Below the pieces are notes generated by a model that worked only from the letters and a program-made list of their open reading frames with translations, did no database searches and was not told where the DNA came from. DNA of 36,206 bases. Source: Streptomyces sparsogenes (GTDB taxonomy: Bacteria > Actinomycetota > Actinomycetes > Streptomycetales > Streptomycetaceae). The stretch lies in NCBI RefSeq assembly GCF_001704635.1, contig NZ_MAXF01000050.1:1-36206 (forward strand), given 5' to 3'. Below are positions 6,842-14,641 of the stretch, piece by piece; positions within the stretch are counted from its first letter, which is position 1; every line of letters starts with the position of its first letter. The position numbers and the translations under genes were made by a program.

Positions 6842-6902
6842 GCCGCCAGGCCGCCAGGAAACCGAAGGCCCCCGGCGGGGGTGGCCGGCCGGGACGACGG
6901 GC

Positions 6903-8135
6903 TCAGCCGCGGTCCAGCAGCAGCACGGCCAGGTCGTCCGTCAGCTCCCCGCCGTTGAGCGCCCGCACCTCGGTGACGGTGTTGTCCAGCAGCTCCTCGC
7001 CGCGCAGCCCCGCCGCCAGCCCGCGGGCCACGATCTCGACCATCCCCTCCTGGCCCAGCCGCTGCACGCCCTTGCCGACGCGCCCCTCGATGAGCCCGTC
7101 GGTGTACATCATCAGGCTCCACGAGCCGCCGAGCTCGATCTCGCGGCGCGGCCAGCGGGCGCCCGGCAGCAGGCCGAGCGCCGGGCCGTTGTCATCGGCG
7201 GGCAGCAGCCGGGGCGCCAGCCCCGGGCGCAGCGCCAGGGGCGCGGGGTGGCCGGCCAGGCACACCCCGGCCCGCCGCCCGTCCGGCGCGATGTCGACGG
7301 TGCACAGGGTGGCGAAGATCTCGTCGTCGGCGCGCTCGTTCTCCAGGACCTGCTGGAGGGTTCCGAGCAGCTGGTCGCCGCAGAGCCCGGCGAAGGTCAG
7401 GGCGCGCCAGGCGATGCGCAGCTCGACGCCGAGGGCCGCCTCGTCGGGGCCGTGCCCGCAGACGTCGCCGATCATCGCGTGCACGGTGCCGTCCGGGGTG
7501 CGGACGGTGTCGTAGAAGTCGCCGCCGAGCAGGGCACGGCTGCGGCCGGGCCGGTAGCGGGCGGCGAAGCGCAGACCGGAGCCCTGCAGCAGCGGGGTGG
7601 GCAGCAGCCCGCGCTCCAGCCGGGCGTTCTCCTGGGCGCGCAGCCGGGACTCGGTCAGCTGGCGCTGGGCGAGGTCGGAGCGCTTGCGCTCGACGGCGTA
7701 GCGGATGGCGCGGCTGAGCAGCCGTCCGTCCAGCTCGTCGCGGAAGAGGAAGTCCTGGGCGCCGACCCGTACGGCCTCGGCGGCGCGCTCCCCGTCCTCC
7801 ACGGCGGTCAGTACGAGGACCGCGTGGGTCGGCGCGAGCCGCAGCACCGCGCGCAGGACGTCGAGCTCGTCCTCGGCCTTCTTGTCCGGGCCGGGCAGGG
7901 CCAGGTCGAGCAGGATGCACTGGACGTCGTCGGTGAGCAGCCGCTCCGCCTCGGTGAGGTTGCGGGCCGTGCGGATGCGGACCCGGTTGCCCTCGGCGTC
8001 CAGCAGTTCGGGAACGGTGAAGGAGCCGGCCGGGTCTTCCCCGATCACCAGCAGGGTGAGCCCGTTGTCGGGCGGCGCGGTGGGGCGGGCCTCGGTGGCC
8101 TCCACCTCCAGCTGCCCGGTCGCGGGTAGGGACAT
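6903..8135 (-). CDS. Response regulator receiver fused to a PP2C (SpoIIE/RsbU-type) phosphatase
   Basis: 410 residues; ATG 8135 is preceded by AGAAGGAA. Residues about 26-150 are a receiver domain with the phospho-acceptor D77 in CILLDLALPG and VLTAVEDG as the beta4 segment. A helical linker (about 150-180) leads to a PP2C domain of the RsbU/SpoIIE class: GGDFYD (204-209), IGDVCGHGP (222-230), CLAGHPAPL, YTDGL and a terminal LTDDLAVLLL. In this class the phosphatase removes phosphate from anti-sigma antagonists, so the protein probably links a two-component or adaptor signal to partner switching. No sensor kinase or anti-sigma gene lies beside it. Confidence 0.9.
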   Translation of the reverse strand: MSLPATGQLEVEATEARPTAPPDNGLTLLVIGEDPAGSFTVPELLDAEGNRVRIRTARNLTEAERLLTDDVQCILLDLALPGPDKKAEDELDVLRAVLRLAPTHAVLVLTAVEDGERAAEAVRVGAQDFLFRDELDGRLLSRAIRYAVERKRSDLAQRQLTESRLRAQENARLERGLLPTPLLQGSGLRFAARYRPGRSRALLGGDFYDTVRTPDGTVHAMIGDVCGHGPDEAALGVELRIAWRALTFAGLCGDQLLGTLQQVLENERADDEIFATLCTVDIAPDGRRAGVCLAGHPAPLALRPGLAPRLLPADDNGPALGLLPGARWPRREIELGGSWSLMMYTDGLIEGRVGKGVQRLGQEGMVEIVARGLAAGLRGEELLDNTVTEVRALNGGELTDDLAVLLLDRG

Positions 8136-8360
8136 CGCTCGATTCCTTCTCTCCCCCCGAAAGTGCGGCGCTCCATCGACCTGACGCGGCGCCGGACACC
8201 GAGAGGCGACCATAGCGCTAGGGCGGGTCCCAGCGGAATGACCTTCGGACAGCCACTTTTGTCATATGCCAAGCAGGAGGCGGGAGTTGAGCGGGCGAGG
8301 CCGGGCGGCGGATGACGAACATCACCCCGACATGCGGACAAATGCCCCCAGCCTCCGCGA

Positions 8361-8520
8361 CGGGGCGTACCCCATTCTCCGCAGGGCACACCCCGGCCTC
8401 CCTGCCGGGGCGTACCCCCGCCTCCGCGGGACGTACCTCAGCCTCCGCGGGGCGTACCCTCGCCCCAGCGCCGGGGCGTACCCCCAACTCCGTGCCGGGG
8501 CGTACCCCATCCTCCGCCAT
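8361..8520 (-). repeat. About seven degenerate 21-24 bp tandem repeats downstream of the NlpC/P60 gene
   Basis: The plus-strand core GGGGCGTACCCC followed by CTCCG recurs about seven times between 8361 and 8520. The same GGGGCGTAC occurs inside the last codons of the NlpC gene (8551-8559). Read on the minus strand beyond the gene's TGA, the frame stays open to 8218 and encodes repeated GVRPG/GVRPAEA motifs that echo the authentic C-terminus GVVRPQGG. The rest of 8136-8360 holds no gene that I can support. Confidence 0.75.
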
Positions 8521-8538
8521 GGCCTCTCGCGACCTCCC

Positions 8539-9663
8539 TCACCCTCCCTGGGGGCGTACGACGCCCAGGATCGGCATGGAGCCCGCCCCGGCGACCGTGA
8601 CCTGCCGCCCCGGGCGCGGCGCGTGGATGATCGCGCCGTTCCCCACGTACATCCCCACATGGCTCGCGTCCTTGAAATAGATGATCAGGTCCCCCGGCCG
8701 CATCCGCTCGACGCCCACCTTCGGCAGCAGCCGCCACTGCTCCTGCGAGGTGCGCGGGATCGAGCGGCCGCCCGCGGCCCACGCCCGCTGCGTCAGCCCC
8801 GAGCAGTCGTAGGTGTCCGGGCCCTCCGCGCCCCACACGTAGTCCTTGCCGAGCTGGGCCGTCGCGAACTCCACCGCCCGCCGCCCCTGCGTCGTGCCCT
8901 TGCCGCCGATCTTCCGCAGTATCCCGGAGTTGAGCCAGGTCGTCTGGGCCCGGCGCTGCTGCTCCTCCTCCAGCTGCCGCAGCCGCTCCCGCTCCTCGGC
9001 CCGCAGCCGCGACTCCAGCTCCCTGGCCCGGCGGAGCTTCGCCCGGATCTCCTTCCGTGCCGCGGCCTTCTTGGCGCGGCTGGAGTCGAGCCGCTCCCAC
9101 TCCCGGGAGGCCGCCTTCGCATAGCGGTCCAGCGTGGCCTGGGTCTTCTCCAGCTGGTTCATCAGCCCGACGGTCGCCTGCTGGCCCTTGCGCGCCAGCG
9201 TCACGTCGTCGAGGAAGCCCTCCGGGTCGTCGCCGAGGAGCAGCTGCGCCTCTGGCGGGATTCCGCCGCTGCGGTACTGGGCCCGGGCGACCGCCCCGGC
9301 CCGCTCCCTCAGGTCCGTCATCCGGTTCTGGGCCTTCACCACGGCCTGCGCGATCTTCACGATCCGCTTCTCCTGGCGTACCTGTTTCTCCCGCGCCAGG
9401 TTGTACGCGTCGGTGGCCGCCTCGGCCTTCCGGTAGAGGCTCTCCACCTTCCGGTGCACCTCGTACAGGCCGCCACCGCCCGCGGCGGCCGCGTCCCGGG
9501 CCCCCTCCGCCCCGGGCGCCGGGTCGGTGGGCGCGGCCTGCGCCCGCCCCGGCACCGCCGACATCCCCACGGCGCAGACGAACGCGGTGACCGCCGCGAG
9601 CCCCGTGCCTCCTCCCCTGCCGTCCCGCCTCACCTTCCGCTTCCTCATCACCTGCGGAACCAC
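8539..9663 (-). CDS. Secreted coiled-coil NlpC/P60 peptidoglycan hydrolase
   Basis: 374 residues from GTG 9663, with GGAGG 7 bp before it. The signal peptide has an Arg/Lys-rich n-region (7-16) and a hydrophobic core (20-38), with probable cleavage around AQA-AP (41-45). Residues about 66-240 form long charged coiled coils. Residues 258-374 are NlpC/P60 with catalytic Cys287 in YDCSGL, His335 in ASHVGMY and third residue His347 in IIHAP. Such enzymes cut the D-Glu/diamino acid bond in peptidoglycan stems, and the coiled coil usually restrains or docks the enzyme, as in RipA or CwlO relatives. It is divergent from pstS, sharing a 394-bp intergenic region that contains PHO boxes. Confidence 0.92.
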   Translation of the reverse strand: MVPQVMRKRKVRRDGRGGGTGLAAVTAFVCAVGMSAVPGRAQAAPTDPAPGAEGARDAAAAGGGGLYEVHRKVESLYRKAEAATDAYNLAREKQVRQEKRIVKIAQAVVKAQNRMTDLRERAGAVARAQYRSGGIPPEAQLLLGDDPEGFLDDVTLARKGQQATVGLMNQLEKTQATLDRYAKAASREWERLDSSRAKKAAARKEIRAKLRRARELESRLRAEERERLRQLEEEQQRRAQTTWLNSGILRKIGGKGTTQGRRAVEFATAQLGKDYVWGAEGPDTYDCSGLTQRAWAAGGRSIPRTSQEQWRLLPKVGVERMRPGDLIIYFKDASHVGMYVGNGAIIHAPRPGRQVTVAGAGSMPILGVVRPQGG

Positions 9664-9714
9664 CTGCGGACCTCCACGAGCCGTCGCGTAACCCGCGCGC
9701 CAGAGCTGACTTAC

Positions 9715-9749
9715 CGGTACGTAGGGACGGATAGTGACATGCCGTACCG
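9715..9749 (-). other. Inverted repeat in the NlpC/P60 leader region
   Basis: CGGTACG (9715-9721) and CGTACCG (9743-9749) form a perfect 7-bp inverted repeat with a 21-nt centre, about 50-85 bp upstream of the GTG. It could be an operator or a small leader hairpin. It does not resemble a riboswitch that I know. Confidence 0.3.
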
Positions 9750-9760
9750 CAATCCGACAG

Positions 9761-9793
9761 AGTCACGCGCCGTTCACCCCCGTCTCACCGCAG
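9761..9793 (+). promoter_or_regulatory. Distal PHO-box-like triplet
   Basis: Three 11-bp units in register, AGTCACGCGCC, GTTCACCCCCG and TCTCACCGCAG (9761-9771, 9772-9782, 9783-9793), carry the TCAC core of PhoP direct repeats. They lie about 100 bp upstream of the main pstS PHO box and about 100 bp from the divergent NlpC start, so PhoP bound here could act on both genes. Confidence 0.5.
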
Positions 9794-9875
9794 CTCTCCC
9801 CAGCGCGCGCCCCCCTCCGCGCCGCCGCTCATCCGGAATCGAGGCCTCAGCTGGGCCACCACCCTGACGGCCGAG

Positions 9876-9930
9876 GTTCACCCTCCGTTCACTCACCCCC
9901 ATCGGCTGCTTCACCTGATCTGCCTAATTT
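9876..9930 (+). promoter_or_regulatory. pstS promoter with PHO boxes
   Basis: 11-bp direct repeat units in perfect phase: GTTCACCCTCC (9876-9886), GTTCACTCACC (9887-9897), a weak unit (9898-9908) and CTTCACCTGAT (9909-9919). This matches the Streptomyces PhoP direct repeat unit consensus, with the last unit in -35 territory. A -10-like TAATTT lies at 9925-9930. The leader of about 120 nt down to the GTG at 10058 shows no other obvious element. Confidence 0.85.
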
Positions 9931-10057
9931 CGGCCCTACGGAGTGCTCGCCGCGCCCATGGTGTGACCGGCGCGCATCTGAGCAGAACAAGCAACGCTCA
10001 TCATCTACCTCTTCGTGCGCCGTCCCCACCGGCGGCTCCTGGAAGGAAAACCCGAAA

Positions 10058-11185
10058 GTGAAGCTTCAGCGCAACAACCGGCTTCGCGCCATCGCCGCCG
10101 GTGCCCTCGCCCTCTCCGGCGCCCTGGTGCTCACCGCCTGCGGTTCCGACGACAACAGCGGCTCCTCGGGCGGCAACGGCACCAAGGCCGCCGGCGACAT
10201 CAAGTGCGAGGGCAAGGGCCAGCTGCTGGCATCCGGGTCGTCCGCCCAGAAGAACGCCATGGACCTGTGGGTCAAGAACTACGGCGGCGCCTGCAAGGAC
10301 GTGAAGATCAACTACAAGGCCACCGGCTCCGGCGCTGGCATCCAGGAGTGGCTGCAGGGCAAAACCGCCTTCGCGGGCTCCGACTCGGCGCTCAAGCCGG
10401 AGGAGGTCGCCAGCTCCAAGAAGATGTGCAAGGGCGGCGGCCAGGGCATCAACCTGCCGATGGTCGGCGGCCCGATCGCGGTCGGCTTCAACGTCCCCGG
10501 CGTGGACAAGCTGACCCTCGACGCCAAGACCCTCGCCCTGATCTTCGACTCGAAGATCAAGAAGTGGAACGACGAGGCGATCAAGAAGCTCAACAAGGGC
10601 GTCAGCCTGCCGGACCTCAAGATCCAGGCGTTCCACCGCTCGGACGACTCCGGCACCACCGACAACTTCACCAAGTACCTCAAGGCCGCCGCCCCCTCGG
10701 CGTGGCCGCACGAGCCGGGCAAGGCCTGGGCGGGCAGCGGCGGCCAGGCCGCGGACGGCTCCTCCGGCGTCTCCTCGCAGGTGAAGCAGGTCTCCGGCGC
10801 GATCTCCTACTTCGAGCTGTCCTACGCGACCGCCAGCAGCATCAAGACCGTCGACCTGGACACCGGCGCCTCCGCCCCGGTCCAGGCCACCGTCGACAAC
10901 GCCTCCAAGGCCATCGCCGAGGCCAAGATCAAGGGCACCGGCAAGGACCTCGCCCTGGACCTGGCGTACGACACCAAGGCAGAAGGCGCCTACCCGATTA
11001 CGCTGGTGACGTACGAGATCGCCTGTGACAAGGGCAACAAGTCCGACACCCTCGCCGCCACCAAGTCGTTCCTGACCTACGTCGCGAGCGAGGACGGCCA
11101 GGCCTCCCTGAAGGACCTGGGCTACGCCCCGCTGCCGACCGAGATTGCCACGAAGGTCCGCGAGAGCGTCGCGAGCCTCTCCTGA
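10058..11185 (+). CDS. pstS: Phosphate ABC transporter substrate-binding lipoprotein PstS
   Basis: 375 residues from GTG 10058, preceded by AAGGAAAA. A lipoprotein signal (residues 1-28) has lipobox LTAC with Cys28, then a Gly/Ser linker. The phosphate-binding fold is evident: LASGSSAQKNAMDLW (the ASG-S loop), YKATGSGAGIQEWLQGKTAFAGSD and FHRSDDSGTTDNFTKYL, which are the classic phosphate-contact motifs. It captures phosphate outside the membrane for PstCAB. It heads the pst operon and is driven from PHO boxes by PhoP under phosphate limitation. A strong hairpin follows, before pstC. Confidence 0.97.
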   Translation: MKLQRNNRLRAIAAGALALSGALVLTACGSDDNSGSSGGNGTKAAGDIKCEGKGQLLASGSSAQKNAMDLWVKNYGGACKDVKINYKATGSGAGIQEWLQGKTAFAGSDSALKPEEVASSKKMCKGGGQGINLPMVGGPIAVGFNVPGVDKLTLDAKTLALIFDSKIKKWNDEAIKKLNKGVSLPDLKIQAFHRSDDSGTTDNFTKYLKAAAPSAWPHEPGKAWAGSGGQAADGSSGVSSQVKQVSGAISYFELSYATASSIKTVDLDTGASAPVQATVDNASKAIAEAKIKGTGKDLALDLAYDTKAEGAYPITLVTYEIACDKGNKSDTLAATKSFLTYVASEDGQASLKDLGYAPLPTEIATKVRESVASLS

Positions 11186-11190
11186 CCTGA

Positions 11191-11226
11191 GTGCGGCCGG
11201 CTCCCACCCCATGGAGCCGGCCGCAC
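11191..11226 (+). terminator. pstS-pstC intercistronic hairpin (attenuator)
   Basis: GTGCGGCCGGCTCC (11191-11204) pairs perfectly over 14 bp with its complement at 11213-11226 around an 8-nt loop. It starts 5 bp after the pstS stop and has no T-run. Partial termination or 3'-end protection here would give the usual excess of pstS over pstCAB mRNA. Confidence 0.75.
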
Positions 11227-11284
11227 CGTCCGGTGCACCGCCGCAAGGAGCCGTACCCCACCGGCTCCGCAGACCGGAGAACCC

Positions 11285-12268
11285 ATGAAAACGGATATAG
11301 AACCCACATCTTCCACGGCACCGCCCCAGGACAGGGCCCGCGGCACCGGCCGCCTCGGGGACAAGATCTTCCTCGGCCTCTCCCGGGGCTCCGGCATCCT
11401 GCTGCTGGCGATCATGGCCGCCATCGCGGTCTTCCTCACCATCCGCGCCATCTCCGCCATCTCCGAAGACCACGGGAACTTCCTGACCACCTTCGAGTGG
11501 AACACCACCTCCCGGCCGATGGTCTTCGGCATCGCCGTGCTCGCCTACGGCACCATCGTCAGCTCGATCATCGCGATGCTGATCGCGGTCCCGATCGCGG
11601 TCGGCATCGCGCTGTTCATCTCGCACTACGCGCCGCGCCGGCTGGCCACCCCGGTCGCCTACGTCATCGACCTGCTCGCGGCGGTCCCCAGCATCGTCTA
11701 CGGCCTGTGGGGGGCGCTCTTCCTCGTCCCGCACCTGACCGGGCTGTACCAGTGGCTCGACGACTACCTGGGCTGGACCAAGCTGTTCGAGTACAACGAC
11801 GGCGCCCCGCGCTCGCTGTTCACCATCGGCATCCTGCTGGCGATCATGATCATCCCGATCGTCACCAGCGTCAGCCGCGAGGTCTTCCGCCAGGTCCCCC
11901 AGATGCACGAGGAGGCCGCGCTCGCGCTGGGCGCGACCCGCTGGGAGGTCGTCCGGATGTCGGTCCTCCCCTTCGGGCGCTCCGGCATCATCAGCGCCTC
12001 CATGCTGGGTCTGGGCCGCGCGCTGGGCGAGACGATGGCCGTGGCCACCGTGCTGTCCCCGAGCTACGACATCGTCCCCAGCCTGCTGGACCCGGGCGGC
12101 GGCACCTTCGCCCAGAACATCGCCGCCCACTTCAAGGAGGCCGACGGCCCCGCGCGTGACGCGCTGATCGCCTCCGGTCTGGTGCTCTTCGTCATCACCC
12201 TGCTGGTGAACGGCGCCGCGCGGCTGATCATCGCCCGCCGCAAGGAGTACTCGGGAGCCGCGGCGTGA
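11285..12268 (+). CDS. pstC: Phosphate ABC transporter permease PstC
   Basis: 327 residues with a long cytoplasmic N-terminus (1-35) and about six membrane segments: about 36-58, 80-112, 123-147, 180-200, 240-262 and 295-315. The permease EAA loop is EEAALALGATRWEVVRMSVLP (about 220-240), the contact with PstB, followed by GLGRALGETMAVATVL. GGAG precedes ATG 11285. It forms the membrane channel with PstA. The last bases overlap a short GTG frame (12265-12366) that bridges to pstA, which may give coupling across the 90-bp gap. Confidence 0.96.
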   Translation: MKTDIEPTSSTAPPQDRARGTGRLGDKIFLGLSRGSGILLLAIMAAIAVFLTIRAISAISEDHGNFLTTFEWNTTSRPMVFGIAVLAYGTIVSSIIAMLIAVPIAVGIALFISHYAPRRLATPVAYVIDLLAAVPSIVYGLWGALFLVPHLTGLYQWLDDYLGWTKLFEYNDGAPRSLFTIGILLAIMIIPIVTSVSREVFRQVPQMHEEAALALGATRWEVVRMSVLPFGRSGIISASMLGLGRALGETMAVATVLSPSYDIVPSLLDPGGGTFAQNIAAHFKEADGPARDALIASGLVLFVITLLVNGAARLIIARRKEYSGAAA

Positions 12269-12358
12269 ACGACGCACGCGCGGCCGCCGGGCCGCAGACG
12301 ACCGCGAAAGCCGCGCCTCTTCGCCGCGCGGGCGGAGAAGTGAACGAAAGGGGCGGCT

Positions 12359-13435
12359 GTGAGTAACGCAGTGATCGACAAGACGGAGCTGGCCGGGGAC
12401 GCGCCGCGTCCGGCCCTGCGGCAGCCCCGGCTGCCGAAGTGGGCCCCGATCGGCCTGGCGCTGATCTCGGCCGGCCTGGGCTGCGGCATCGGCGTCGCCG
12501 GCGACCTGAGCAGCAAGGTGCAGTGGGGCCTGATCGCCGCGGCGCTGTTCGTCCTGATCTCCTTCGCCCTGACCGCCAAGGTCGAGGGCTCCCGGCAGGC
12601 CAAGGACCGGCTGGCCACCAGCCTGATCTGGGTCTGCTTCCTGCTCGCGGTGATCCCGCTGGTCTCGCTGATCTGGGAGACCATCGACCGGGGCAGCAAG
12701 GTCCTCGACGGCTACTTCCTCGGCCACTCCATGGAGGGCGTGCAGACGATCCTCCCCGGCGGCGGCGCGTACCACGCGATCATCGGCACGCTGGAGCAGG
12801 TCGGCATCGCCACCGCCATCGCGGCCCCGATCGGCCTGCTGACCGCCATCTACCTGGTGGAATACGGGCGCGGTCGGCTCGCCAAGGCCGTGACCTTCTT
12901 CGTGGACGTCATGACCGGCGTCCCCTCGATCGTCGCCGGTCTGTTCATCCTCACCTTCTGGATCATCATCCTGGACTTCGACTACTCCGGCTTCGCGGGC
13001 GCGATGGCCCTGGCCATCCTGATGATGCCGATCGTCGTCCGCTCGACGGAGGAGATGCTCAAGCTCGTCCCGAACGAGCTGCGCGAGGCGTCCCTCGCGC
13101 TGGGCGTGCCCAAGTGGCGCACCATCCTCAAGGTGGTGCTGCCCACCGCGATCGGCGGCATCATCACGGGCGTGATGCTCGCGGTCGCCCGTATCGCCGG
13201 TGAGTCGGCCCCGATCGTGCTGCTGGTGTTCGGCGCCCAGGGGATCAACAACAACCCCTTCGAGGGCGCCCAGTCGTCGCTGCCGTACTACGTCTACGAG
13301 CAGTGGCAACTCGGCAACGACGCCTCGTTCAACCGGGCCTGGGCGGCGGCGCTGGTCCTGATCGCCTTCGTCATGATCCTCAACCTGCTCGCCCGCGGCA
13401 TCGCCCGCTGGAAGGCCCCGAAGACCGGCCGCTGA
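12359..13435 (+). CDS. pstA: Phosphate ABC transporter permease PstA
   Basis: 358 residues from GTG 12359 with AAAGGGG upstream. After an N-terminal region with two extra hydrophobic segments (about 28-48 and 55-72), the core permease has membrane helices at about 95-112, 140-165, 180-207, 213-232, 265-285 and 330-350. The EAA loop is [22 protein letters not shown]. Length is normal for actinobacterial PstA, which carries extra N-terminal helices. It pairs with PstC and PstB to import phosphate. Confidence 0.96.
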   Translation: MSNAVIDKTELAGDAPRPALRQPRLPKWAPIGLALISAGLGCGIGVAGDLSSKVQWGLIAAALFVLISFALTAKVEGSRQAKDRLATSLIWVCFLLAVIPLVSLIWETIDRGSKVLDGYFLGHSMEGVQTILPGGGAYHAIIGTLEQVGIATAIAAPIGLLTAIYLVEYGRGRLAKAVTFFVDVMTGVPSIVAGLFILTFWIIILDFDYSGFAGAMALAILMMPIVVRSTEEMLKLVPNELREASLALGVPKWRTILKVVLPTAIGGIITGVMLAVARIAGESAPIVLLVFGAQGINNNPFEGAQSSLPYYVYEQWQLGNDASFNRAWAAALVLIAFVMILNLLARGIARWKAPKTGR

Positions 13436-13466
13436 GGCCACGCCACGAAGAAGAGAAGTGATTCAC

Positions 13467-14243
13467 ATGGCCAAGCGCATCGACGTCAGCGGCCTCACCG
13501 CCTACTACGGCACCCACAAGGCCATCGAGGACATCTCGATGACCGTCGAACCCCGCTCGGTGACGGCCTTCATCGGCCCGTCCGGCTGCGGCAAGTCCAC
13601 CTTCCTGCGCACCCTGAACCGGATGCACGAGGTCACCCCCGGCGGCCGGGTCGAGGGCAAGGTGATGCTGGACGACGAGAACCTGTACGGGGCGGGCGTC
13701 GACCCGGTGTCCGTGCGGCGTACGGTCGGCATGGTCTTCCAGCGCCCGAACCCCTTCCCCACGATGTCGATCTTCGAGAACGTCGCGGCGGGGCTGAAGC
13801 TGAACGGCTCGTACAAGAAGAGCGAGCTGGAGGGCATCGTCGAGAAGTCCCTCAAGGGCGCCAACCTGTGGAACGAGGTCAAGGACCGGCTGAACAAGCC
13901 GGGCGCGGGCCTCTCCGGCGGCCAGCAGCAGCGGCTGTGCATCGCGCGCGCCATCGCCGTGGAGCCGGACGTGCTGCTGATGGACGAGCCCTGCTCGGCC
14001 CTCGACCCGATCTCCACGCTCGCCATCGAGGACCTGATCGGTGAGCTGAAGGAGCGCTTCACGATCGTCATCGTGACGCACAACATGCAGCAGGCGGCGC
14101 GTGTCTCGGACCGCACGGCCTTCTTCAACCTGGCCGGCGTCGGCCAGCCCGGCAAGCTCATCGAGATCGACGAGACCGAGCGGATCTTCTCCAACCCGTC
14201 CGTCCAGGCGACCGAGGACTACATCTCGGGCCGCTTCGGCTGA
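13467..14243 (+). CDS. pstB: Phosphate ABC transporter ATP-binding protein PstB
   Basis: 258 residues; ATG 13467 was chosen over the GTG at 13458 because AGAGAAG is correctly spaced only for the ATG. ATPase motifs: Walker [10 protein letters not shown] (36-44), Q-loop [12 protein letters not shown] signature LSGGQQQR, Walker B VLLMDEP and H-loop THNMQQ. The RPNPFP after the Q-loop is typical of PstB. It energises PstCA. Two perfect hairpins end the operon downstream. Confidence 0.97.
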   Translation: MAKRIDVSGLTAYYGTHKAIEDISMTVEPRSVTAFIGPSGCGKSTFLRTLNRMHEVTPGGRVEGKVMLDDENLYGAGVDPVSVRRTVGMVFQRPNPFPTMSIFENVAAGLKLNGSYKKSELEGIVEKSLKGANLWNEVKDRLNKPGAGLSGGQQQRLCIARAIAVEPDVLLMDEPCSALDPISTLAIEDLIGELKERFTIVIVTHNMQQAARVSDRTAFFNLAGVGQPGKLIEIDETERIFSNPSVQATEDYISGRFG

Positions 14244-14305
14244 CGCACCGCCTCCCGCGCCGCGCGCGCCGGCACTCGCCCGGTGCGCCGCCGCGGGGGA
14301 GGAAA

Positions 14306-14343
14306 CGTCCTGTGGTGCTGCATGGCGGTGCCACCACAGGACG
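14306..14343 (+). terminator. First hairpin after pstB
   Basis: CGTCCTGTGGTG (14306-14317) and CACCACAGGACG (14332-14343) form a perfect 12-bp stem with a 14-nt loop. There is no T-run. Confidence 0.75.
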
Positions 14344-14345
14344 AA

Positions 14346-14379
14346 GGGCCCGCCCCCCGATCACCCAGGGGGCGGGCCC
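14346..14379 (+). terminator. Second hairpin after pstB
   Basis: GGGCCCGCCCCC (14346-14357) and GGGGGCGGGCCC (14368-14379) form a perfect 12-bp GC-only stem with a 10-nt loop, two bases after the first hairpin. Together they form a tandem terminator at the end of pstSCAB. Confidence 0.8.
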
Positions 14380-14401
14380 GCCGCGTTGTCGGTGGAAGGG
14401 C

Positions 14402-14641
14402 TTCGCACGGTGACCTGGCCGAAAGCCGATCCGGGCGTCAGCCGAAGGCTTCGTACGGCGGCCGAGCGGTCAGCCGGAGGCTTCGTACGGCGGCCTGGCC
14501 GAAAGCCGATCCGGGCGTCAGCCGAAGGCTTCGTACGGCGGCCGAGCGGTCAGCCGGAGGCTTCGTACGGCGGCCTGGCCGAAAGCCGATCCGGGCGTCA
14601 GCCGAAGGCTTCGTACGGTGGCCTGGCCGTCAGCCGAAGGC
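14402..14641 (-). repeat. Compound tandem repeat (32/48 bp) at the 3' end of pit
   Basis: Six units, each ending on the plus strand in GCCGAAGGC or GCCGGAGGC and starting with TTCG(T/C)ACGG: 14402-14449 (48 bp), 14450-14481 (32), 14482-14529 (48), 14530-14561 (32), 14562-14609 (48) and 14610-14641 (32). The 48+32 pairs make an 80-bp higher-order repeat. The last unit contains the final codons and TGA of pit (complement of 14630-14641), and most units repeat that GCCTTCGGCTGA sequence. Confidence 0.9.

Noticed and set aside
9664..9760. Cyclic-di-AMP (ydaO-type) riboswitch before the NlpC/P60 gene
   Set aside because: Wall hydrolase genes in Streptomyces often have it, but the leader is too short and the conserved core was not found on reading either strand.
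10001..13441. 1146-codon open frame on the minus strand opposite pstSCA
   Set aside because: It is antisense to clear pst genes and has Gly/Arg/Asp/His-rich composition without domains. Such long mirror frames are usual in very GC-rich coding DNA.
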